A stretch of 64,000 nucleotides of DNA from Massilia alkalitolerans DSM 17462 (GTDB taxonomy: Bacteria > Pseudomonadota > Gammaproteobacteria > Burkholderiales > Burkholderiaceae_D), in NCBI RefSeq assembly GCF_000427785.1, contig NZ_ATYR01000027.1:23594-87593 (forward strand), given 5' to 3'. Shown here piece after piece: positions 50,829 through 58,724 of the stretch. The first letter of the stretch is position 1, and the number at the start of each line of letters is the position of its first letter. Below the pieces are notes generated by a model. The model had not been told where the DNA came from. It saw only the letters and a list, made by a program, of their open reading frames with translations, and ran no database searches. The translations under genes were made by a program, and so were the position numbers.

Positions 50829-51923
50829 ATGGATACCGTTTTCCTGGGTAACCCGGTGGCCGACTGGCTGATGGCGCTGGCCGCCGCCGCCGTGGTGGTG
50901 GCCGGCCTCGACGCCGTCAAGTCGATCCTGCTGCGGCGCCTGCGTTCCTTCGTGGCCGCCAATCCGGGCGGTTCGCGCGCGCTCGGCGCCGCCGTGGCCG
51001 CGCTGTCCCGGACCCGCCTGGTGGTATTGATCATCGTCGGACTGTATGCCGGCGCCAGCCTGCTGGCCCTGCCCGAGCGTACGCACCTCTTCATCAGCCG
51101 CGCCGCGATCGCCGCGGTGCTGATCCAGTGCGCGATCTGGGGCGACCATGCGCTGCGCGCCTGGCTGGCCGGCACCCGCGCCGAGCAGGCCGCCGACCCG
51201 GACCGCGTCACCTCGTCGGCCGCGATCGCCTTCCTCCTGCGCGTGGTCCTGTGGGCGGTGGTGGGCCTGATGACCCTCGATAACCTGGGCGTCAACATCA
51301 CCGCCCTGGTGGCCAGCCTGGGAGTCGGCGGTATCGCCGTGGCGCTGGCGGTGCAGAGCATCCTGGGCGACCTGTTCGCCAAGCTGTCCATCGTGCTCGA
51401 CAAGCCCTTCGTGGTGGGCGACTTCATCATCGTCGACAAGATGCTGGGCACGGTGGAGAGCGTGGGCCTGAAGACCACCCGGGTGCGCAGCCTGGGCGGC
51501 GAGCAGATCGTGTTCTCGAACGCCGACCTGCTCAAGAGCCGCATCCACAACCTGCGCCGCATGGAGGCGCGCCGCGTGGTGTTCCAGGTGGCGGTGACCT
51601 ACGACACGCCGGAACCCTCCCTGCGCGCCCTGCCCGGCCTGCTCGAAGAAATCGTCGCGGCCCAGCCGCAGGTGCGCTTCGACCGCGCCCACCTGGCTTC
51701 GCTGGCGGCGCCCGCCTACACCTTCGAGATCGTGTACTACGTCGACAGCCCGGACTACCGCGTGTTCATGGACGTGCAGCAGGAAATCTACCTGCGCATC
51801 GTGGCGATGCTCGGCGAGCAGAAGATCCGCCTGGCGCTGCCGGCGCAGATGGTGCATCTGGGACCGACGGGCGAGTTGCCTGTCGTGGCAATGGCGCCAG
51901 CCGATGAACGTGCCGCAGCGTAG
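50829..51923 (+). CDS. MscS-family small-conductance mechanosensitive channel
   Basis: The 364-aa product has about four N-terminal transmembrane helices and the pore helix TM3 with Gly/Ala packing (VASLGVGGIAVALAVQSILG), followed by the MscS beta domain (KPFVVGDFIIV) and a C-terminal alpha/beta domain. It likely releases solutes on hypo-osmotic shock, the counterpart of osmolyte synthesis by ggpPS. The ATG at 50829 is preceded by AAAGGAG at 5 nt; a GTG 15 nt earlier overlaps the ggpPS stop. The TAG stop codon is the TAG of a REP element. Confidence 0.9.
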   Translation: MDTVFLGNPVADWLMALAAAAVVVAGLDAVKSILLRRLRSFVAANPGGSRALGAAVAALSRTRLVVLIIVGLYAGASLLALPERTHLFISRAAIAAVLIQCAIWGDHALRAWLAGTRAEQAADPDRVTSSAAIAFLLRVVLWAVVGLMTLDNLGVNITALVASLGVGGIAVALAVQSILGDLFAKLSIVLDKPFVVGDFIIVDKMLGTVESVGLKTTRVRSLGGEQIVFSNADLLKSRIHNLRRMEARRVVFQVAVTYDTPEPSLRALPGLLEEIVAAQPQVRFDRAHLASLAAPAYTFEIVYYVDSPDYRVFMDVQQEIYLRIVAMLGEQKIRLALPAQMVHLGPTGELPVVAMAPADERAAA

Positions 51924-52024
51924 GGTGGACGGCTTGCCGTCCGCGCGTTCAACTGGATGATGAATAGCCGATGCGCTTATTCAGCCGGATTTGAACGCGC
52001 GGACGGCGGAGCCGTCCACCCTAC
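51920..52024. repeat. paired REP-type inverted repeat, copy 3, overlapping two genes
   Basis: Arm 1 (51920-51952) GTAGGGTGGACGGC-tt-GCCGTCC then GCGCGTTCAA; arm 2 (51991-52024) is the reverse complement. The spacer has a nested TGAATA/TATTCA pair. Arm 1 supplies the mscS stop codon and arm 2 encodes the last residues of the LacI-family gene. Confidence 0.88.
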
Positions 52025-53021
52025 CCGGCACAGCGGTTGACTGGCGCACCACCAGGCTGCCCGGCAGCCGGCGGCGCATGCGCGGCCGGGCATCGCCGCG
52101 GATGCGCCCGACCAGCAGTTCGGTCAACTGCCGGCCCAGCACATGGGTCGGCTGGGTCACCGAGCTCAGGCGTGGCGTCGCGAACGCGGCCATGCCGAGG
52201 TCGTCGCCCCCGACCACCGACAGCTCACCGGGCACCGCCACGCCGGCTTCCTGCGCCGCGCACAGGCCGCCCAGCGCCATCAGGTCGTTGCAGGCAAACA
52301 CCGCCGTCGGCGGTGTGCCCAGCGCCAGCAGGCCTCGCACCGCGTCGTGGCCGCCGGCGCAATCGGGGCTCGCATGCACCAGGTAGCCGGCGGGCAGCGA
52401 CAGGCCCGCATCCATCAGGGCACGGCGCAGGCCGGCGATGCGTTCCAGGCTGTGCGGTTCGGCCTGGGGCCCGGCCACGCAGGCGATGCGGCGGTGGCCC
52501 AGCTCGATCAGGTGGCGGGTGGCGGCATGGCCCGTCTCTTCGTGGTCGAGGCCGATGAAATCAGTGTCCACGGCCGGCACCTCGTGCTCGGCCAGCACGA
52601 TCGGCACGCGCTGGCTGGCCAGCAGCGGGGCCAGTTCGTCGCGGGCGCTGCCGGCCACCAGGATCAGGCCATCGATGCGTTTCTCGGTCAGGCTGCGCAG
52701 GTGGGTAGCCTGGCGCTGCACGTCCCCGTAGCCGTTGCACAGCATGATGTTGTAGCCGACCTCGAAGGCCGCGTCCTCGATCCCGCGCAGCAGCTCGGCG
52801 AAGCAGGGATTGCTGTTGTCGGGAATGGAGACGCCGATGGTATGGCTCTTGTCGTTCTTGAGGCTGCGCGCCATCGCGTTCGGGACATAGCCCATCTCCT
52901 CGATGGTGGCCAGCACCTGCCTGCGCACGGCGTCGCTCACCGCCCGGGTCCCGTTGATCACGTGCGACACGGTCGAGGTCGATACGCCGACCCGCTCCGC
53001 CACCTGCTTCATTGTTGCCAT
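51981..53021 (-). CDS. LacI-family transcriptional regulator
   Basis: The 346-aa product has an N-terminal LacI helix-turn-helix and hinge (MATMKQVAERVGVSTSTVSH) and a periplasmic-binding-like effector domain (about 60-335) of the RbsR/PurR type. The start at 53021 has AAGGAGG 4 nt upstream. The final 13 residues (RVDGSAVRAFKSG) are read through a REP arm, so the native C-terminus has been replaced or extended. It converges on ggpPS-mscS and is divergent from terD; either could be its target. The effector is probably a sugar or nucleoside-like molecule, by family only. Confidence 0.92.
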   Translation of the reverse strand: MATMKQVAERVGVSTSTVSHVINGTRAVSDAVRRQVLATIEEMGYVPNAMARSLKNDKSHTIGVSIPDNSNPCFAELLRGIEDAAFEVGYNIMLCNGYGDVQRQATHLRSLTEKRIDGLILVAGSARDELAPLLASQRVPIVLAEHEVPAVDTDFIGLDHEETGHAATRHLIELGHRRIACVAGPQAEPHSLERIAGLRRALMDAGLSLPAGYLVHASPDCAGGHDAVRGLLALGTPPTAVFACNDLMALGGLCAAQEAGVAVPGELSVVGGDDLGMAAFATPRLSSVTQPTHVLGRQLTELLVGRIRGDARPRMRRRLPGSLVVRQSTAVPGRVDGSAVRAFKSG

Positions 53022-53181
53022 TCTGCCTCCTTCGGGCGGCAATTATGACCGGAATGTTACGAAGCGGCCACTGGCGTATGGACATCACGAGAGTGAGTAA
53101 TGTGAAATTCGGAGCGTGTACAATCAAATAGTTAACGCCGTCATCGGCGGCCGATCAACCCCCACCACGTAAGGAGTTCGT

Positions 53182-53757
53182 ATGGCAATCAGTCTGCAGA
53201 AAGGCGGCAACGTCAACCTGAGCAAGGAAGCACCTGGCCTCACCAAGGTGATCATTGGCCTGGGCTGGGACCCGCGTTCCACCGACGGCGCCGCCTTCGA
53301 CCTGGATGGCAGCGCATTCATGCTGAAAGCCGACGCCAAGGTGCGCGGCGACACCGACTTCATCTTCTACAACAACCTGAAATCGAGCGACGGCTCGGTG
53401 GTCCACGCCGGCGACAACACCACCGGTCAGGGCGAGGGCGACGACGAGAAGATCGCGGTCGACCTGTCGCGTGTCCCGGCCGAGGTCGAGAAGGTCTCGT
53501 TCTGCGTCACCATCCACGACGCCGACGCGCGCCGCCAGAACTTCGGCATGGTCGCCAAGGCGTATATCCGCTGCCTGAACGCCAACGGCGAAGCCGAGAT
53601 CGCGCGCTACGACCTGTCCGAAGACAGCTCGACCGAAACCGCGATGATCTTCGGCGAACTGTACCGCCACGGCGGCGAATGGAAGTTCCGCGCCGTCGGC
53701 CAGGGCTTCAAGGGCGGCCTGGGTCCGCTCGCGCGCTCGTTCGGCGTCAACGTCTAA
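53182..53757 (+). CDS. terD: TerD-family stress protein
   Basis: The 191-aa product is a single TerD domain: MAISLQKGGNVNLSKEAPGL, LGWDPR, AFDLDGSAFML with calcium-binding acidic residues, DFIFYNN, and ELYRHGGEWKFRAVGQGF. TerD-like proteins bind calcium and accompany tellurite, phage and stress resistance loci. AAGGAG lies 5 nt before the start. It is the first gene of the Ter biosynthetic operon, divergent from the LacI-family regulator, and separated from the next gene by a strong hairpin. Confidence 0.95.
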   Translation: MAISLQKGGNVNLSKEAPGLTKVIIGLGWDPRSTDGAAFDLDGSAFMLKADAKVRGDTDFIFYNNLKSSDGSVVHAGDNTTGQGEGDDEKIAVDLSRVPAEVEKVSFCVTIHDADARRQNFGMVAKAYIRCLNANGEAEIARYDLSEDSSTETAMIFGELYRHGGEWKFRAVGQGFKGGLGPLARSFGVNV

Positions 53758-53777
53758 ATACAAGAGCGCCTGTTTTA

Positions 53778-53803
53778 ACGCGCCCGCTGCCCTGCGGGCG
53801 CGT
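53778..53803 (+). repeat. intercistronic GC-rich hairpin after terD
   Basis: ACGCGCCCGC (53778-53787) pairs perfectly with GCGGGCGCGT (53794-53803) across a 6-nt loop. No T-run follows. It may stabilise the terD mRNA or limit read-through so TerD is made in excess over the enzymes. Confidence 0.8.
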
Positions 53804-53828
53804 ACGTCCACCTGTCTTGAAAGACTTC

Positions 53829-54848
53829 ATGCGCGTTTGGTACAACAGGACGTTTTCGTCCATCTACGCCGCGATCCGGCTGATCCGCGAGGCAGATACC
53901 GCCCAGCGTTTCACCATCATCCACAGCAATGCCAACCGCCATACCCCGGCGGCGCGCCTGGCCCATGAGTTCCACGGCGAGCCCGTCGGCCTGGAGCCGG
54001 CTGCCTACGTCGAGTGGTGCCTGGAGTTCTGCCGCAAGCAGCGCATCGACATCTTCGTGCCGGGCCGCGAGGCCACCACCCTGGCCGCGCAGCACGCGCG
54101 CTTCCTGGAAATCGGCACGCGCGTGCTGAGCGCGGCCACGCCGCAGAAGCTCCAGCTCATGCACGACAAGGCCGGCTTCTATGCGGAGACCGATCTGCCG
54201 CAGGCGCCGGTGGCCGAATTCCGCCGCTTCGACAACCTCGACCAGTTCGATGCCGCCTGGGCCGAGCTGCGCCCGCGCCATGCGAAGCTGTGCATCAAGC
54301 CCGCGCGCGGCATCTATGGCATCGGCTTCGCCATCGTCGACGAAGAGCGCAGCAGCGCCGCCCTGCTCCTGGCGGGCGTCGAGTACCACATCGGCTACCA
54401 GGACCTGCGCCGCGGCCTGGCGGAGCTGAAAGAATTCCGCACCATGCTGCTGATGGAATTCCTCGAGGGCGCCGAGTACAGCGTCGACTGCGTGGGCGAC
54501 AACGGCCGCCTGGTGGCGGCGGTGGCGCGCCGCAAGCCGGCGCAGGCCGGCAGCGGCCAGCTGATCGACATGCGCCCCGAGATCGTCGAGGCGACCGCCA
54601 AACTCGCCGCCGACTATGGCCTGAACGGCATCTTCAACGTGCAGTTCCGCGAAGCCGGCGGCAAGCCGCGGCTGCTCGAGATCAACCCGCGCATGTCGGG
54701 CGGCATCGGCATGGCCTGTGCGGCCGGGCCGAACCTGCCCTGGATCGCCCTGAAGGGTTTTGCCGACGGTTTCGACACTGTCGAGGTGGCGCCGGTACGC
54801 AACGGCATGCGCGTGATCGAAGTCCCGGAAGCGCTGGAGCTGGCATGA
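53829..54848 (+). CDS. ATP-grasp enzyme of the Ter biosynthetic module
   Basis: The 339-aa product is an ATP-grasp ligase: pre-ATP-grasp N-terminal domain (about 1-105), the phosphate-binding loop with CIKPARGIYGIGF near residue 157, and the Mg-binding site LLEINPRMSGGIG near residue 282. In Ter-linked operons this enzyme is predicted to ligate an amino- or carboxyl-containing group onto a nucleoside-like product. Start chosen at the first ATG giving the family-like MRVWYNRTF; its ribosome site is weak. It overlaps the next gene by ATGA. Confidence 0.88.
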   Translation: MRVWYNRTFSSIYAAIRLIREADTAQRFTIIHSNANRHTPAARLAHEFHGEPVGLEPAAYVEWCLEFCRKQRIDIFVPGREATTLAAQHARFLEIGTRVLSAATPQKLQLMHDKAGFYAETDLPQAPVAEFRRFDNLDQFDAAWAELRPRHAKLCIKPARGIYGIGFAIVDEERSSAALLLAGVEYHIGYQDLRRGLAELKEFRTMLLMEFLEGAEYSVDCVGDNGRLVAAVARRKPAQAGSGQLIDMRPEIVEATAKLAADYGLNGIFNVQFREAGGKPRLLEINPRMSGGIGMACAAGPNLPWIALKGFADGFDTVEVAPVRNGMRVIEVPEALELA

Positions 54849-56029
54849 ACGCGAAGTCCGACCTGGATGCCCTATCACGGCGCAGCGTGGCCCTGCCCAC
54901 CGGGACGCTCGACGTCGCGCTTGCCGAGGGCGCGGACGAGTTTGAGGAGCTGCTCGGCTTCGCGGCGCGCGCCAATGCCAAGCGCGGCTTCCTGTTCCTG
55001 AGCAAGGTGCTGGGCAAGCACTGGCCGGTGCGGCCATCGAGCATGCTCGCCATCCACGCGCGCCTCGCCGCCACCGTGCCGGATAGCGATGGGCCGGTGG
55101 TGTTCATCGCCATGGCGGAAACCGCGATCGGCCTGGGCCAGGGCGTGTTCGAAGCCTGGCTGCGCGCCAATCCCGGACGTGAAGCCCTGTTCATCCATAC
55201 CACGCGCTACCGCGCAGGCACTGGCGAGCTGATCGAATTCGAGGAGGCGCACAGCCACGCGCCGCGCCAGTTCCTGCACATGCCGGAAGATCCTCGCCTG
55301 CGCGCGCTGCTGCTGGCGGCCTCCACCCTGGTGCTGGTGGACGACGAAGCCAGCACCGGCAACACCTTCCTGAACCTGACCGCGGCCTGCCGCCGCCTCA
55401 ATCCGGGCATCGCGCGGGTGCACCTGGCGACGATCACCAATTTCATGGGCGGGGAGGCCACGTCCGCCCTGTCCGGGCGCTTCGGCCTGCCGGTGACGAT
55501 GGGCGCGCTGCTCAGCGGCGAGTACCGTTTCACGCCGGGCGACTATGTGGCCCCGGCCACCCCCGCCCAGCGTTTCGACCCGGATGCGGACCGCGGCGCC
55601 AGCACCGGTTTCGGCCGCCTGGGCCTGCCCTCCGCCTTGCGCCCCCCCGAGGCGCTGGCGGACCGCCTGGCAGGCGAATTCGCGCCTGGCGCCAAGGTCG
55701 CCGTACTGGGCACCGGAGAATTCATGCATGCCGCCATGCTGCTGGGCGCGGCGCTGGAGCGGCGCGGCGTCGACGTCCGGGTGCAGTCGACCACGCGCTC
55801 GCCGATCCTGACCTGGGGGGCGGTCAGCCACGCACTGCGCTTCCCCGACAACTACGGCGAGGGCATCGCCAATTTCATCTACAACATCGCGCCTGGCCAG
55901 TACGAGCACGTGCTAGTCTGCCACGAGACCGCGCCCAATGCCCCCTTGCGCGAGCTCGCCGCTCTGCTGGATGCGCGCCTGTTCCACTTCCTGTCCGAGG
56001 CTGACGTTGAAGAAGTTCCTGTTCGCTGA
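54845..56029 (+). CDS. phosphoribosyltransferase with C-terminal TRSP domain
   Basis: The 394-aa product has a PRTase domain with the PRPP-binding loop LVLVDDEASTGNT near residues 162-174, then a second domain (about 250-390) with GTGEFMH and the TRSP motif in STTRSPILTW. This is the PRTase_2 plus TRSP architecture found in Ter operons. It likely moves ribose phosphate onto or off an unidentified base. Coupled upstream by ATGA; its 3' end overlaps the HAD gene by 23 bp. Confidence 0.9.
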   Translation: MNAKSDLDALSRRSVALPTGTLDVALAEGADEFEELLGFAARANAKRGFLFLSKVLGKHWPVRPSSMLAIHARLAATVPDSDGPVVFIAMAETAIGLGQGVFEAWLRANPGREALFIHTTRYRAGTGELIEFEEAHSHAPRQFLHMPEDPRLRALLLAASTLVLVDDEASTGNTFLNLTAACRRLNPGIARVHLATITNFMGGEATSALSGRFGLPVTMGALLSGEYRFTPGDYVAPATPAQRFDPDADRGASTGFGRLGLPSALRPPEALADRLAGEFAPGAKVAVLGTGEFMHAAMLLGAALERRGVDVRVQSTTRSPILTWGAVSHALRFPDNYGEGIANFIYNIAPGQYEHVLVCHETAPNAPLRELAALLDARLFHFLSEADVEEVPVR

Positions 56030-56759
56030 CCTGGACGACACGCTGTTCCAGACCTTCGAGAAATGCGCCGCCGCGGATGCGCTCGAGCCGGCCGCCTATT
56101 ACAAGGACGGCAGCATCTGCTCGTACACCACGCGCGCCCAGCGCGCCTTCCTGAGCTTCGTGCAGGACGGCATGACCGTGATCCCGACCACGGCGCGCGA
56201 CCATGACGGCCTGCGCCGCGTGCACCTGCCCTTCGACAGCTACGCCGTCATCAACTATGGCGGCGTGGTGCTGCAGCCCGGCGGCAGCGCCGACATGCTT
56301 TGGCTGGAAGGGATGCGCAGCGCGATGCACGCCGCCCTGCCCGGCCTGCAGGAGCTGGCGCGGCACATCGACGACTATGCCGGACGCACGGGCTTCGGCG
56401 GCCGCGCGCGCATGATCGAGGATTTCGCCACGCCCTTCTTCCTGGTCGTGAAAGACCCGGACAAGCGCCACGAGCGCCTGGCGCCGGTCGAGGAAGAGGT
56501 GGTGCGCCCCTGGATCGCGGACGGCCGCCCGGACTATGTCGTGCACCGCAACGGCAACAACCTGGCCATCCTGCCGAAGGCGCTGGACAAGGCCAATGCG
56601 GTGGCCCATATCACCGGCAAGTTACGCGCCGAGCACGGCGACATCGTCACCTTCGGCATGGGCGACAGCCGTTCCGACGCGCGCTTCATGGCCGCCTGCG
56701 ACTACGCCATCGTCCCGCGCGCCACCCAGCTCGCGCGCCTGACCGTGGAGGCCCTGTGA
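56007..56759 (+). CDS. HAD-superfamily phosphatase of the Ter module
   Basis: The 250-aa product starts MKKFLFADLDDTLFQT with catalytic Asp 8 and Asp 10, has motif II in IPTTARDHDG, a lysine in PKALDKANAV, and motif IV FGMGDSRSDARFM. It likely removes phosphate from a sugar-phosphate or nucleotide intermediate. The TTG start at 56007 is chosen because GAGG lies 6 nt upstream and the family motif begins at once; a longer frame to 55938 is out of character. It overlaps the preceding gene by 23 bp and the next by GTGA. Confidence 0.88.
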   Translation: MKKFLFADLDDTLFQTFEKCAAADALEPAAYYKDGSICSYTTRAQRAFLSFVQDGMTVIPTTARDHDGLRRVHLPFDSYAVINYGGVVLQPGGSADMLWLEGMRSAMHAALPGLQELARHIDDYAGRTGFGGRARMIEDFATPFFLVVKDPDKRHERLAPVEEEVVRPWIADGRPDYVVHRNGNNLAILPKALDKANAVAHITGKLRAEHGDIVTFGMGDSRSDARFMAACDYAIVPRATQLARLTVEAL

Positions 56760-57838
56760 GCTTCCCGGGCAGCTACCGCGCCGGCGAGGTGGACTTCCTG
56801 CTCACGCGCTTGCAGGCGCAGGAATTCACCAGCGTGCATGACAAGGAGCGCCTGATCCAGTCCGGCCAGCGCCACTACAGCCAGATGCTGTCTCCTGAAT
56901 CGCTGCCCTCGCCGCGCTACATGGCCGTGTTCGAGGATGCCTGCCGCGCCAACAATGCGCGCATGGCGGCGGACTGCCTGCGCCTGGCCGGCCTCATCGC
57001 CGCGCGGCGCACCGGCGCCATCGCCGTGGTCTCGCTGGCGCGCGCCGGCACGCCGGTGGGGGTGGTGGTGGCGCGGCTGCTGCGCGAGGTGCTCGAACGC
57101 GAGGCGGTCCACTATTCGGTGTCGATCGTGCGCGACCGCGGCATCGACCGAGCCGCCCTGCGCCACGTCCTGGCCCAGGGCCACGCGCCGGAATCGATCG
57201 TGTTCGTGGACGGCTGGACCGGCAAGGGCGTGATCGCGCGCGAGCTGGCGCTGTCCGTGTCCGCCTTCAATGCGGCGCAGCGGACCGGCATCGACAACGG
57301 CCTGTACGTGCTGTCGGACCTGGCCGGCGCCGCCGCCGTCGCGGCCTCCGGCGACGACTACCTGATCCCGTCGAGCATCCTGAATGCCACGGTGTCGGGG
57401 CTGGTGAGCCGCACGGTGCTGGACGAACGGATCGGTCCGGACGACTTCCACGGCTGCGTCTACTACGGCGAGTTTGCTCCCCATGACCAGTCGCAACGCT
57501 TCGCCGATGCGCTGGTGGCGCTGGCGAAGGCTGGCGGCGACCTGCCGCAAGCCACGCCGCCGGACGCGAAAGCGGCTGCCGAACGCTCGCGCACCTACCT
57601 CGATTGTGCGATGGAACGCTACGGCATCACCGACATCAATCTCATCAAGCCCGGCATCGGCGAGGCCACCCGCGTGCTGCTGCGCCGCGTGCCGCGCCTG
57701 CTGGTGCTGCGCCAACCGGGCGCTCCGGACGTGCGGCACCTGGAAGTGCTGGCCGAAGAAAAACAGGTGCCGGTCGCGGTCGACCCGCTTCTGCCCTATC
57801 ACGCAGTTTCCCTGATCAGGAGTGCATCGGATGCTTAA
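56756..57838 (+). CDS. second phosphoribosyltransferase with PELOTA-like C-terminus (StiP family)
   Basis: The 360-aa product has a PRTase-like domain with SLARAGTPVGVVVARLL and a PRPP-loop-like FVDGWTGKGVIA, followed after about residue 275 by a small RNA-binding PELOTA-type domain (INLIKPGIGEATRVLLRR). Databases often label this family 'cysteine protease StiP', though domain analysis favours a PRTase. The GTG start overlaps the HAD stop and has GGAGG 5 nt upstream. It overlaps the lyase gene by 8 bp. Confidence 0.88.
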   Translation: MSFPGSYRAGEVDFLLTRLQAQEFTSVHDKERLIQSGQRHYSQMLSPESLPSPRYMAVFEDACRANNARMAADCLRLAGLIAARRTGAIAVVSLARAGTPVGVVVARLLREVLEREAVHYSVSIVRDRGIDRAALRHVLAQGHAPESIVFVDGWTGKGVIARELALSVSAFNAAQRTGIDNGLYVLSDLAGAAAVAASGDDYLIPSSILNATVSGLVSRTVLDERIGPDDFHGCVYYGEFAPHDQSQRFADALVALAKAGGDLPQATPPDAKAAAERSRTYLDCAMERYGITDINLIKPGIGEATRVLLRRVPRLLVLRQPGAPDVRHLEVLAEEKQVPVAVDPLLPYHAVSLIRSASDA

Positions 57839-58724
57839 GTCTTTAGGCGCGTCACTGTACGTGCCGGCCAATCACAAGGACCTGGCCAGAATCGCCAACG
57901 GCGAGAAGCTGCCGGACGCGCGCTCGCTCATTTTCTGTCTTGAAGACGCCATCGCCGACCGCGAACTGAGCTGGTCGCTGTTCAACCTCTCGGTGGTGCT
58001 GGCGAACATGCGCAGCGAGGTTACGGCCGAGCGTTTCGTCCGGGTGCGCAATCCGGAGGTGATGGAGCGCGTGCTGGCCATGCCGGGCGCCGAGAAGCTG
58101 AGCGGCTTCGTGCTGCCGAAGATCACGCGCCACAACTTCGACACCTATTTCCGCCTCGTGCGCGACACAAGCCACGTCCTGATGCCGACGCTGGAGACGG
58201 CGGAAGTGTTCAGCGACAGCGAAATGCAGCAGCTGCGCGCCGTGTTCGAAGGCCCGGGCGTGCGCCACCGCATCCTGGCACTGCGCATCGGGGGCAACGA
58301 CCTGCTCGCCCTGCTGGGCCTGCGCCGGCCGCGCGGCATGACGATCTACCGCACGCCGCTGGGGCCCGTGATCGCGCGCCTCGTGACCACCTTCCGGCCC
58401 TGGGGCTTCGCCTTGACGGCGCCGGTGTTCGAATACCTCGACCTGCCCGAGCTGCTCGACCAGGAAGTGCTGGAAGACCTGGCCCACGGCATGGTCGGCA
58501 AGACCGCGATCCACCCGACCCAGATCGCCCCGATCGAGCAGCACTACCAGGTGCGCCCGCAAGACCTGGCAGTGGCGCGCGCCATCCTCGACGACGCCAG
58601 CCCCGCCGTGTTCCGCATGAACGACGCGATGTGCGAAGTCGCCACCCACCGCGCCTGGGCCGAGCGCCTGGTGGAACAGTCGCACCGCTTCGGTTCCCGT
58701 TCGATGGAAGGAGAAACCTCATGA
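57831..58724 (+). CDS. HpcH/CitE-like C-C bond lyase of the Ter module
   Basis: The 297-aa TIM-barrel product resembles citrate lyase beta/HpcH aldolases: SLYVPANHKDLARI, IFCLEDAIAD, FVRVRNPEV with substrate arginine, LMPTLETAEVF and LRIGGNDL. It likely cleaves or forms a C-C bond in a keto-acid intermediate. The ATG at 57831 has AGGAG 8 nt upstream; a GTG at 57822 is too close to that site. It is followed by an ATGA overlap to the last gene. Confidence 0.88.
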   Translation: MLKSLGASLYVPANHKDLARIANGEKLPDARSLIFCLEDAIADRELSWSLFNLSVVLANMRSEVTAERFVRVRNPEVMERVLAMPGAEKLSGFVLPKITRHNFDTYFRLVRDTSHVLMPTLETAEVFSDSEMQQLRAVFEGPGVRHRILALRIGGNDLLALLGLRRPRGMTIYRTPLGPVIARLVTTFRPWGFALTAPVFEYLDLPELLDQEVLEDLAHGMVGKTAIHPTQIAPIEQHYQVRPQDLAVARAILDDASPAVFRMNDAMCEVATHRAWAERLVEQSHRFGSRSMEGETS

